Notes: a model not told the origin generated them from the letters alone. 11,992 nt of DNA from an uncultured Christensenella sp. (GCA_910584975.1 CAJUEA010000036.1:1-11992), one strand, 5' to 3'; counted from the stretch's first letter, positions 1-6,365 are shown. A program made the numbers and translations.

Positions 1-5
1 AATAA

Positions 6-40
6 CAGCCGAAAACATAACATTTTCGGCTGAATTTTTT
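6..40 (+). terminator. Rho-independent terminator of an upstream plus-strand gene
   Basis: A perfect 10-bp stem, CAGCCGAAAA (6-15) with TTTTCGGCTG (23-32), encloses a 7-nt loop and is followed by AA and six T residues on the plus strand. The minus-strand side lacks a T run, so it most likely ends a plus-strand gene lying left of the window, convergent with the genes seen here. Confidence 0.8.
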
Positions 41-121
41 GATTGATTTTCAATGTTAAATTTAGAACAATAAAGGCTGAATATTTTTGCATTGTATTGC
101 CGTACACAGCACTTTCTTCCT

Positions 122-275
122 GTCATTCTGAGCAATAATGTTTTTGTCATCTCGAGCGTAGTCGAGAGATCTCAAACTTTTTTCGTGTTATTTAAAAGGA
201 TAAATTTCATCTTACTCAACAAGCATAACCCGAGATTCTTCGACTGCGTTACACTACGCGCTCAGGATGACAAAA
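122..275. repeat. Cluster of short interspersed repeats in inverted orientation
   Basis: Three related pieces lie in this gene-free stretch. A fragment GTCATTCTGAGC is at 122-133. A fuller copy runs from 146 to 173 (GTCAT, CTCGAGCG, AGTCGA, GATCTC). A third copy lies inverted at 229-271, and its reverse complement reads GTCATCCTGAGCG, then AGTCGAAGAATCTCGGG after a short internal insertion. The two longer copies face each other across about 55 bp and could form an imperfect long hairpin; the left copy also has its own stem, TCTCGA (150-155) with TCGAGA (162-167). I recall similar GTCAT-CTGAGC-GTCGAAGAATCTC elements scattered between genes in many bacterial assemblies, but I cannot name a family. 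No open frame of substance lies inside. It sits about 65 bp beyond the stop of the neighbouring membrane-protein gene. Confidence 0.7.
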
Positions 276-340
276 GCACAAATCAAGTACACGATGTTAC
301 AACTATGTTTAAAGTTTGAAATAACATTGTTCTTGTTTAT

Positions 341-1060
341 TCAGCAATGCTTATCTTCATTATCATTTTTGTCATTATCAACATTTAAACTATCTGACTT
401 TTCGTCTTGTTTTATTTCACTGCTCTCAAAGATATTTTCATTTTCAAATTCTTCAAATACATTTTGTTTTTTATTTTGTTCGTCATAAATAATATCATCT
501 GGTGTTGTTGTTCTTGTTGTCTTTCTTACAACTCTGTTTATCAAAAAAGTAAAGTTTTTGAACACCAAATGCATCATCAAATCATAAAGCAAAAAAATTG
601 GTATTCCTGCAAGAGCAATTATCAAATAAGTTAATTTAATAGTTTTGCCAAACAGCACAAATGATGGAATTAGTGTGTTAAACAAAAACCAATAAATTGC
701 AATTACTGCCTCAAAATAAGCAAGTTTTAAAGCATAACCAACAGAATACTTAGCAATTTTGTTTTTTAAAAGTGGATAAAGTTTTTCTTCAATACTCCAT
801 TGAATAATTGCATATGCTCCAAAAAACAATATGAACGGCAAGGCATTGATATTTCCAATCAAAAAAGCAAAAATGCTTGTAGAAATATAAGAAAGTATAC
901 CTCCCACCCAAGATTTTTGAGTAAGCGGCATACTTACAAAAATTGCTGCAAGTACGGCAAATGTCAAATTCATAAATTCAACAAATATTGAGCCAACTAC
1001 GCAAATAAGTGCCAACGCACAGGATATACCTGACAAAGCAATAACATAGCTTTTTTTCAT
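341..1060 (-). CDS. Six-helix integral membrane protein with acidic C-terminal tail, function unknown
   Basis: This is a 239-residue hypothetical membrane protein that I cannot assign to a named family. I see about six hydrophobic segments at roughly residues 5-27, 28-46, 50-70, 72-90, 112-135 and 142-165. A short basic stretch follows (RVVRKTTR), then a hydrophilic, strongly acidic tail of about 55 residues rich in Asp, Glu and Asn, ending KHC. The compact six-helix body resembles small solute-specific (S) subunits of ECF transporters in size and hydrophobicity, but I see no diagnostic motif, so that is a guess. The start is supported by AGGTGAGGAA directly before the ATG (1061-1070). It lies 96 bp after the J-like gene on the same strand with no strong terminator between them, so it may be the last gene of the trpS unit. 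No clear intrinsic terminator follows it; the next structure is the repeat cluster. Confidence 0.8.
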   Translation of the reverse strand: MKKSYVIALSGISCALALICVVGSIFVEFMNLTFAVLAAIFVSMPLTQKSWVGGILSYISTSIFAFLIGNINALPFILFFGAYAIIQWSIEEKLYPLLKNKIAKYSVGYALKLAYFEAVIAIYWFLFNTLIPSFVLFGKTIKLTYLIIALAGIPIFLLYDLMMHLVFKNFTFLINRVVRKTTRTTTPDDIIYDEQNKKQNVFEEFENENIFESSEIKQDEKSDSLNVDNDKNDNEDKHC

Positions 1061-1096
1061 TTCCTCACCTTAGCATAAACATAAAATCAAACTTCT

Positions 1097-1135
1097 GTTT
1101 GCATTTTAAGCAAACTTTGTATCTAAAAAGCTTGC
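1097..1135 (-). promoter_or_regulatory. Two overlapping, mutually exclusive small hairpins
   Basis: Read on the minus strand, GCAAGCTTT (1127-1135) can pair with AAAGTTTGC (1110-1118) through one G-U wobble. The same GTTTGC segment (1110-1115) can instead pair with GCAAAC (1097-1102) as a 6-bp stem with a 7-nt loop. The two cannot form together. They lie between the J-like gene and the membrane-protein gene. Neither is followed by a good T run, so this is not a clear terminator, and its role is unknown. Confidence 0.25.
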
Positions 1136-1156
1136 CTAAAACTTAAAACAAAAGCA

Positions 1157-1810
1157 TTAGCAACATCCAATTAAGTCTCCTCCACAACACTCGCAACAAG
1201 TGTCACAGCAATAAAGTGTACAGCATGTGTTGCAACAAGCATCTGCATTGCGTTGCCCAGCAGACATTTGAGGGTCAACATAACCACCTCTGTTGGTTTG
1301 TTGTTGCTGATTGTATTGTTGATTGGCATTTTCGTTTGCCACAAATGGGTCAGATTGCGCCATATCTTCATTAAGCTTACGAAGAGCCTCTGAATATTTA
1401 TAATTTTTAGGATCCAAATTAACACAAATTTCAAGTTGAGTTTTGCTATCATTCAACCATTTTTTCTTGTAATAAATAATTGATTGATAGTAATGCCATT
1501 CTGCAACCCTTGCATCAATACTATCAAGTTTTGATTGAGCCTCAACAAGCTTATTTTCTTTGATAAGACTGCTGATTTCCTCATAAATTTTTGTTGAGTC
1601 ATTTACAGTAGCTTTTTCATGCAAAAGCCTTTGGCATTCATTGTAAGCCCATTCAACCTCCTCAAGATTTCTAATTGCCTCTGCACCTGCCTCGCCTTCA
1701 AGAAACCTGTCTGCCTTATATTGATTTTGTAGCTTAGTATATGCATCTTGCAATTCAGCAAAAGTTGCATCTTCACTTACGCCCAACACTAAATACGGAT
1801 TTTTTTGCAA
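1157..1810 (-). CDS. J-domain-like / TPR-like protein with a cysteine-pair C-terminal tail
   Basis: The 217-residue protein opens with a DnaJ-like module (residues about 3-60, NPYLVLGVSEDAT then YKAD). At the position of the His-Pro-Asp signature, which true J-proteins need to stimulate Hsp70, it has Lys-Ala-Asp (32-34), so classical cochaperone activity is doubtful. A helical TPR-like region follows (about 73-148), then a Gln/Asn-rich linker (about 161-173). The tail at 192-217 has 12 cysteines in 26 residues, all as six CC pairs, ending GGDLIGCC; this suggests metal binding or disulfide/anchor chemistry (inference). I chose a TTG start at 1810-1808: GGAGG lies 8 nt upstream and the J-like homology begins immediately. 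The longer ATG start at 1861 would add 17 residues lying inside the upstream gene. The frame overlaps the end of the DUF5685 gene by 22 nt, implying translational coupling. I recall this Cys-tailed J-like protein next to DUF5685 in other Clostridia. Confidence 0.85.
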   Translation of the reverse strand: MQKNPYLVLGVSEDATFAELQDAYTKLQNQYKADRFLEGEAGAEAIRNLEEVEWAYNECQRLLHEKATVNDSTKIYEEISSLIKENKLVEAQSKLDSIDARVAEWHYYQSIIYYKKKWLNDSKTQLEICVNLDPKNYKYSEALRKLNEDMAQSDPFVANENANQQYNQQQQTNRGGYVDPQMSAGQRNADACCNTCCTLYCCDTCCECCGGDLIGCC

Positions 1811-2664
1811 TTTTCCTTCCTCCCCAAAATATCTTCCGTTCTCATTAAAATGCCATACCATAAAATGTTTGTTATAGCACCTTCATTGAATTTTAACTCT
1901 ATATTTTTATATGCATTACGCACACTATTATAACTGCTTTTTAGCAAAAATTCCAGCTCTTTGCCACGCTCTTCAAAAAACTTATCCTTATTCTGGTAAT
2001 TATAGCCCACAAAAAAGGGATTAAACTCGTTGTTTTTAAAGTCTTTTTCTGTATCGTCCACAGCATCAATAATGTAAACCCATTTGCCAAGATAATAAAA
2101 CATATCTTCAATATCTTTGCTGCTTTTGTCGCCCAAAACAACATTAACTGCTCTGCTAAGCATATTTGCAAAGGGGTCGGCAAGCATATCTATGGAAGCA
2201 GTGCCTTCACTTTCCATATTGCGCAATCTTGCATACTCATAGTCAAACAACTTGTCCAATTCAGGAAAATTCTTTTTTGCCTTTTTATACTGACTGCTGA
2301 CAACCAGTCCTCTTGCCATACTTTTTGCTATGCTAGGCTTGTTGCTGTCCAACTTGTCATCCAAAAGCTTATAATATATAAGCAATGTGTTAATATCCAC
2401 AATCTTATCTGTAAGTTCGTCACCTTTAACGATTGATTTTTTCTTTGGAGATAAAATGCACGGCTCATTTTTATAGTTTGGCTTTATATCAAGCACTGCA
2501 TGGCAAAACATATCAAAAAAGACCATATCGTAATTGGTGCTGATACGCATAAGCTGACTGCAATCCTTGCCAATTCTTTTGCAAAGACCACAATAATATG
2601 CTTTGTAATTATAGTAATCTTTGACAAACATATTCATTTTGTCTGGAATAACATAGCCGAACAT
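1789..2664 (-). CDS. DUF5685 family protein
   Basis: This 291-residue protein has the hallmarks I associate with DUF5685: the N-terminus MFGYVIPDK, then YYCGLCKRIGKD (23-34), and later DAVDDTEKDFKNNEFNPF (200-217). The biochemical function is unknown to me. Cysteines 25, 28, 35, 54 and 69 in the N-terminal quarter could bind metal or form disulfides. Two Asp-rich motifs, DDKLD (102-106, of DDxxD form) and D200/D203-D204/D208, lie about 100 residues apart in a predicted mostly helical protein. This recalls the paired Asp motifs of all-alpha isoprenoid synthases such as squalene/phytoene synthase; the link is my inference. No signal peptide or membrane segment is evident. Its ATG overlaps the trpS stop by one base (TAATG) and no good ribosome binding site is visible, so translation probably depends on reinitiation after trpS. 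It overlaps the J-like gene downstream by 22 nt. Confidence 0.85.
   Translation of the reverse strand: MFGYVIPDKMNMFVKDYYNYKAYYCGLCKRIGKDCSQLMRISTNYDMVFFDMFCHAVLDIKPNYKNEPCILSPKKKSIVKGDELTDKIVDINTLLIYYKLLDDKLDSNKPSIAKSMARGLVVSSQYKKAKKNFPELDKLFDYEYARLRNMESEGTASIDMLADPFANMLSRAVNVVLGDKSSKDIEDMFYYLGKWVYIIDAVDDTEKDFKNNEFNPFFVGYNYQNKDKFFEERGKELEFLLKSSYNSVRNAYKNIELKFNEGAITNILWYGILMRTEDILGRKENCKKIRI
1815..1825 (-). promoter_or_regulatory. Ribosome binding site that fixes the TTG start of the J-like gene
   Basis: GGGGAGGAAGG lies 4-14 nt before TTG 1810-1808, with the core GGAGG at 1819-1823 and an 8-nt spacer. It sits inside the last codons of the DUF5685 gene. No comparable site precedes the longer ATG at 1861. 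Confidence 0.75.
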
Positions 2665-3662
2665 TATAATTGTACCAATCCAACTTTTTTATAAACTTTT
2701 CTCAAAGTTTTTCTTGCAATGTATGATGCTTGTTCTTGACCATTTTTTGCAATAGCCAAAAGCTGTTCTTTGTCATTCATAAAATCATTGTATCTTGATT
2801 TGATTGGTGCAAGCAACTCAGCAACGCTAGCACCAACAGCCTCTTTAAGAGAGGCATAGCTCAAGCCTTGCAATTCCTTAACAGCATCGTCAATGGAAAT
2901 GCTTTTGCAGCTTGCATAAATTGTAATCAAATTGGATACACCTGGCTTATCTTCACCAAATCTAATCTCGTTGTCACTATCGGTAACAGCCTTTTTAAAT
3001 TTACGCATAATGTCGTCTTCACTATCCAAAATTGAAACTGTAGCATTTGCATTTGTATCGCTTTTGCTCATTTTTGCAGTTGGATTTTGCAAACTCATTA
3101 TTTTTGCACCAACCTTTGAAATTAATGGTTCTGGCACCGTAAAAGTTGGGCTGTATGCATTATTAAACCTTATTGCCAAATCCCTTGCAATTTCAAGATG
3201 TTGCTTTTGATCCACACCCACAGGCACTAGTGCTGTGTTGTAAAGCAAAATGTCAGCTGCCATAAGCACAGGATAATCCATCAATCCCATATTGATATTG
3301 TCGGGATGTTTTTGAGATTTCTCCTTAAATTGAGTCATACGGCTTGCCTCGCCAATATAAGTGATGCAATTTAAAATCCAAGTAAGCTCTGCATGCTCGT
3401 GCACATGTGACTGAAAATACATAATATTTTTTTGTGGGTCAAGACCACATGCAAGATATTGTGCAAAAAATGACAATGCACGATTTCTAAATTCAGCAGG
3501 AACCTGCCTTACTGTCAAAGAATGTAAATCAGCAATGCTGTAAATGCATTGATAATTTTCGTCATCTTGAAACTTAAGCCAGTTTTGAAGGGCTCCAATA
3601 TAATTGCCCAAAGTAACTAAGCCTGTTGGTTGAATACCACTGTAAATAATCTTTTTTTCCAT
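2664..3662 (-). CDS. trpS: Tryptophan--tRNA ligase (TrpRS)
   Basis: This class Ic aminoacyl-tRNA synthetase charges tRNA-Trp with tryptophan using ATP, in the cytoplasm. The 332-residue product has the usual bacterial length. The HIGH-equivalent motif is in GIQPTGLVTLGNYIGA (TLGN at 17-20), MGLMDYPVLMAADILLY (about 125-141) and GVDQKQHLEI (149-158) form the tryptophan/adenylate pocket region, and KMSKS is at 197-201. The frame could extend 12 codons to an ATG at 3698, but GGAGG lies 5 nt before the ATG at 3662-3660 and family homology begins at MEKKIIYSGIQPTG, so I take the shorter form. The stop overlaps the ATG of the DUF5685 gene by one base. The leader shows no recognisable T-box sequence, although T-boxes often control trpS in Bacillota. 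Identification is secure. Confidence 0.97.
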   Translation of the reverse strand: MEKKIIYSGIQPTGLVTLGNYIGALQNWLKFQDDENYQCIYSIADLHSLTVRQVPAEFRNRALSFFAQYLACGLDPQKNIMYFQSHVHEHAELTWILNCITYIGEASRMTQFKEKSQKHPDNINMGLMDYPVLMAADILLYNTALVPVGVDQKQHLEIARDLAIRFNNAYSPTFTVPEPLISKVGAKIMSLQNPTAKMSKSDTNANATVSILDSEDDIMRKFKKAVTDSDNEIRFGEDKPGVSNLITIYASCKSISIDDAVKELQGLSYASLKEAVGASVAELLAPIKSRYNDFMNDKEQLLAIAKNGQEQASYIARKTLRKVYKKVGLVQL

Positions 3663-3684
3663 AAAGCCCTCCATAATATTTTTT

Positions 3685-3714
3685 ATTATACAAATCAAAA
3701 ATTCTTCCTTGCAA
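3685..3714 (-). promoter_or_regulatory. Proximal sigma-A-type promoter candidate for trpS
   Basis: On the minus strand TTGCAA (3709-3714) and TATAAT (3685-3690) are separated by 18 bp. A transcript would begin about 15 nt before the trpS ribosome binding site. The -35 is only a partial match and the region is AT-rich, so this is a candidate. Confidence 0.35.
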
Positions 3715-3798
3715 CTTTTGACTGCTGTTAATCAAATTTTTAATTATTCAAACACTTAAAAATACTAAAATTTACCATTTTAAATTTAGCTATCATAA

Positions 3799-3827
3799 AT
3801 TATAACATAATTTTAAATAAAAGTAAA
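3799..3827 (-). promoter_or_regulatory. Distal promoter candidate for trpS with extended -10
   Basis: On the minus strand TTTACT (3822-3827), a 17-bp spacer and TATAAT (3799-3804) preceded by TG at the extended -10 position form a good sigma-A-type site. It would give a leader of about 130 nt before trpS, in which I see no T-box or other known riboswitch. Confidence 0.45.
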
Positions 3828-4097
3828 TAGATTTTTAACTTATTTTATTTAATTCAGCCACAATACTCGACAAATTTGTGTAATTTATCATAGCAAAACA
3901 GCTTAGTAGCTTAGAAACTTAATGTGCAAAACAATATCTTTAAAACAATCTAATAATTTTTTTATAAATCATAGCAATTAGCCATTATACTAAAAATCTA
4001 ACTTAGGATGTATAAATCAATTATTCACTATGCCCAAGCTTAAATACTAGAAATAGCAAAAAAAACATAATAATCAATCAAAAATCGATACTAAAAT
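3828..4097. other. AT-rich gene-free stretch between trpS and the small membrane-protein gene
   Basis: Together with the trpS leader this makes about 470 bp without a gene (3663-4135). Apart from the two promoter candidates on the left and the terminator hairpin on the right, I see only stop-rich AT sequence: no RNA gene, repeat or reading frame with a ribosome binding site. Confidence 0.5.
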
Positions 4098-4128
4098 GAA
4101 AATTGTGTGAATTTATCACACAATTTTC
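4091..4128 (-). terminator. Terminator hairpin of the small membrane-protein gene
   Basis: A perfect 13-bp stem, GAAAATTGTGTGA (4098-4110) with TCACACAATTTTC (4116-4128), encloses a 5-nt loop. It begins 8 bp after the stop of the 45-codon gene. On the minus strand the stem is followed by ATTTTAG, a short T run, so termination is likely but the T tract is modest. Confidence 0.65.
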
Positions 4129-4135
4129 AGTAAAA

Positions 4136-4273
4136 TTAGTCCATCATTTCTTTATACTTATTTTTCATTTTTTTAACAATTTTTTTCATTGTTTTTTCAA
4201 TCTTATTCTCTGACATAATCGCATAAGTTGCTATTGTCCCAGCTGCAACGCCAAGCATAATTCCAACTTTCAT
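4136..4273 (-). CDS. Small membrane protein, 45 residues, hydrophobic N-terminus and lysine-rich tail
   Basis: This short gene encodes a 45-residue protein of unknown function. Residues 1-20 (MKVGIMLGVAAGTIATYAIM) form one glycine/alanine-rich hydrophobic segment. The remainder is helical in character and rich in lysine and methionine, with repeated K-K pairs, ending KEMMD. The layout resembles small YtxH-like single-pass proteins, but it is too short for a confident family call. The gene is well supported despite its size: AGGGGAGGTGA lies just before the ATG, it ends in TAA, and a 13-bp terminator hairpin follows. It starts 137 bp after the nifU stop on the same strand with no obvious terminator between, so it may be read from the rrf2-nifS-nifU transcript. 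A TATAAT at 4317-4322 could alternatively be its own -10, but I see no matching -35. Confidence 0.75.
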   Translation of the reverse strand: MKVGIMLGVAAGTIATYAIMSENKIEKTMKKIVKKMKNKYKEMMD

Positions 4274-4410
4274 AATTCACCTCCCCTAATATAGTTTGTA
4301 TTAAAAAAGGTAAATTATTATATTCAAATCAAATAACAGATGTTTCATTGTTTTTTAATTAAGGATTATTAAAATGCAAAAGTAACAAATAACCTATGCT
4401 AAATATACAA

Positions 4411-4782
4411 TTATTTTTTGTTTTTCTCGCGATAATCTTCAACAGCTTTTTTAATAGCCTCTTCTGCCAAAACTGAACAATGGATTTTTTGTGGTGGCAA
4501 ACCTTGCAAAGTTTCAACCACATCTTTATTTTTTATATCCAAAGCCTCGTCAAGAGTTTTGCCAATTACCATTTGTGTGGCAACTGAACTGCTTGCGATA
4601 GCTGCTGCACAACCAAAAGTTCTGAACTTGGCATCTGTGATAACATCTCCATCAATCTTAAGACTAATTTCCATTATATCGCCACAAGATGCATTACCAA
4701 CTTTGCCAACGCCGTCAGCATCTTCAATAAAACCAACATTTTTTGGTTCTGCAAATTCTTTCATAACTCTTTCGTTATACAT
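4411..4782 (-). CDS. nifU: Iron-sulfur cluster assembly scaffold NifU/IscU-like protein
   Basis: This 123-residue scaffold builds Fe-S clusters from sulfur supplied by the adjacent cysteine desulfurase and passes them to apoproteins. It corresponds to the single U-type domain (NifU N-terminal/IscU fold), as in Clostridia, without the C-terminal thioredoxin-like domain of full-length NifU. The three cluster-ligand cysteines are C33 (NASCGD, with conserved D35), C58 (FGCAAAIASSS) and C102 (KIHCSVLAEEA). The start begins MYNERVMKEF, typical of the family, with GGAG 9 nt upstream. Its first 8 nt overlap the end of nifS, so the two are translationally coupled. No clear terminator follows; the 45-codon membrane-protein gene comes 137 bp later. 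Identification is secure; the symbol iscU is equally used. Confidence 0.95.
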   Translation of the reverse strand: MYNERVMKEFAEPKNVGFIEDADGVGKVGNASCGDIMEISLKIDGDVITDAKFRTFGCAAAIASSSVATQMVIGKTLDEALDIKNKDVVETLQGLPPQKIHCSVLAEEAIKKAVEDYREKNKK

Positions 4783-5965
4783 ATTTGTTTTCTCCTTTTT
4801 TAATCAAAAATAATGGTGACAATTCTCTTAAATCGTGAACGATTTTCACCAAGCTTTGCACACAATAATCAATTTCTTCTTTTGTGTTGTGTTTGCCAAA
4901 GCTAAATCTTAGTGAACCATGAGCAAGTTCGATTGCTCTGCCTGTTGCAAGCAAAACATATGATGGCTCCAAACTGCCTGAAGAACAAGCCGAGCCACTT
5001 GAAACTGATATGCCCGCCAAATCCAACCTAAGCAATAAGGATTCGCCTTCAATAAACTCAAAGCTGAAATTTGCATTTGATGCAAGACGCCTATCTGATC
5101 TTGTGCCATTGTAATAAATATTGCCAATTTTATTCTCAAGTTGAGAGACAAAATAATCACGCAAACCTGCCACATACTTATTGTTTTTTTCCATATCGTG
5201 AACAGCAATTTCAATCGCCTTGCCACAACCTACAATACCTGGTGTATTCAATGTGCCAGCACGCATATTTCTCTCCTGCTCGCCACCAGTCATATAACTG
5301 CCCATTTTGATTCCGTTGCGTCTGTAAAGCACACCAACACCTTTTGGGCCATAAAACTTGTGTGCAGACATAGAAAGCAAGTCAATATTCATTTCCTTAA
5401 CATCAATTTTCACATTGCCAATTGCTTGAACAGCATCTGTATGAAAAATAATGTTGTTTTCTTTTGCTATCTCACCAATCGTCTTGATATCTTGAATTGT
5501 TCCAATCTCATTGTTGGCAGTCATAACAGAAATCAAAACTGTATCTGGTCGGATAGCTTTTTTAAGTTCATCCAAAGAAATAAAACCTTCACTATCCACA
5601 CTCAAAAATGTCACATCTGCATTGCCATTTTTTTGAAAACTTTCCAAAGTTTTTATCATTGCAGGATGCTCTATACAAGTTGTAATGATGTGTTTGCCTT
5701 TTGCTTTATAGCCTTCCAAAACACCACGAATTGCCCAGTTGTCAGATTCTGTTCCACCACTTGTAAAATAAATTTCGCCTGCTTTGCACCCAATGGCATC
5801 TGCCACTTGTCTCCTTGCAATATCTATATACTTTCCAGCCTCTCTGCCATGAAAGTGTTGCGAACTGCCATTTCCATAAATATCACAAAAAAATGGTAGC
5901 ATTTCGTCAAGCACTTCTTTGCTTGTTGGCGTTGTTGCTGAATGGTCAAAATATATCCTATTCAT
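4775..5965 (-). CDS. nifS: Cysteine desulfurase NifS/IscS
   Basis: This PLP-dependent class V aminotransferase-fold enzyme converts cysteine to alanine and carries the sulfur as a persulfide to the scaffold encoded next door. The 396-residue product starts MNRIYFDHSATTP. Visible features are IEHPA (H100, cofactor stacking), HTDAVQAIG (D177), the PLP Schiff-base lysine in SAHKFYGPKG (K203), and the catalytic cysteine in SSGSACSSGS (C327) on the mobile loop. I chose ATG 5965-5963 because GGAGG lies just upstream and the family begins there; an in-frame ATG at 5989 would add 8 residues inside the rrf2 gene. The start overlaps the rrf2 stop by 8 nt and the stop overlaps the nifU start by 8 nt, so the three proteins are likely made together. 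Identification is secure; the symbol iscS is an alternative. Confidence 0.96.
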   Translation of the reverse strand: MNRIYFDHSATTPTSKEVLDEMLPFFCDIYGNGSSQHFHGREAGKYIDIARRQVADAIGCKAGEIYFTSGGTESDNWAIRGVLEGYKAKGKHIITTCIEHPAMIKTLESFQKNGNADVTFLSVDSEGFISLDELKKAIRPDTVLISVMTANNEIGTIQDIKTIGEIAKENNIIFHTDAVQAIGNVKIDVKEMNIDLLSMSAHKFYGPKGVGVLYRRNGIKMGSYMTGGEQERNMRAGTLNTPGIVGCGKAIEIAVHDMEKNNKYVAGLRDYFVSQLENKIGNIYYNGTRSDRRLASNANFSFEFIEGESLLLRLDLAGISVSSGSACSSGSLEPSYVLLATGRAIELAHGSLRFSFGKHNTKEEIDYCVQSLVKIVHDLRELSPLFLIKKGENKYV

Positions 5966-6356
5966 TTTCTCCTCCGTCGCATATTTCAATCAATTTCATA
6001 TTATCCAATGAATTGTTTATTGTATCGTAAAGTTTTTGCCAAACTGTATAGCACTTGCATTTGTTTTCACAATCGCCACTTATGCAGTCAACAAATTTCA
6101 AATCGTCCTCAAGTGCCCTCAAAATTTCTCCAACACTGATGTCGTAAGGACTTTTTGCAAGTTTATAGCCCCCCCCTGCACCACGAACGGAAACAATTAG
6201 GTCAGCTTTTTTTAATATTGCCATAAGTTGTTCAAGATATGCCTCTGAAGTCTTTGTGCTTTCTGCAATTTGTGATATGCTGACAATTTCATCATACTTA
6301 ACTGCAAGCTCGCACATAGCCTTCAATCCATATCTAGCTTTTGAAGATAGTTTCAT
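5958..6356 (-). CDS. Rrf2 family transcriptional regulator (IscR-like)
   Basis: This 132-residue winged-helix repressor is of the Rrf2 family and, by context, probably senses Fe-S status or cysteine supply and controls the operon it heads. It begins MKLSSKARYGLKAM, typical of the family. The helix-turn-helix lies in VSISQIAESTKTSEAYLEQL (25-44), and the wing has the hallmark RGAGGGYKLA (58-67). The effector region has four cysteines at 91, 96, 100 and 102 (CISGDCENKCKC). IscR holds its [2Fe-2S] cluster with three cysteines near this position, but the spacing here is tighter, so cluster binding is plausible and unproven; CymR-type members lack such a cluster. A weak AGGGA site precedes the ATG, and the start region overlaps a probable operator. 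It is the first gene of rrf2-nifS-nifU, overlapping nifS by 8 nt. Confidence 0.93.
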   Translation of the reverse strand: MKLSSKARYGLKAMCELAVKYDEIVSISQIAESTKTSEAYLEQLMAILKKADLIVSVRGAGGGYKLAKSPYDISVGEILRALEDDLKFVDCISGDCENKCKCYTVWQKLYDTINNSLDNMKLIEICDGGENE

Positions 6357-6365
6357 AATTTTAAT

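Noticed and set aside
92..488. Short plus-strand frames in the left gap
   Set aside because: They run through the repeat cluster and into the antisense of the membrane-protein gene, lack ribosome binding sites and show no recognisable protein features.
3828..4097. A non-coding RNA or degenerate gene in the AT-rich gap
   Set aside because: No stable GC-bearing structure, conserved motif or ribosome-binding-site-linked frame could be seen.
5141..5899. Long plus-strand open frame of 252 codons opposite nifS
   Set aside because: It is antisense to a secure cysteine desulfurase gene, rich in Cys, His, Asn and Phe as expected of a reverse-strand shadow, and lacks a ribosome binding site.
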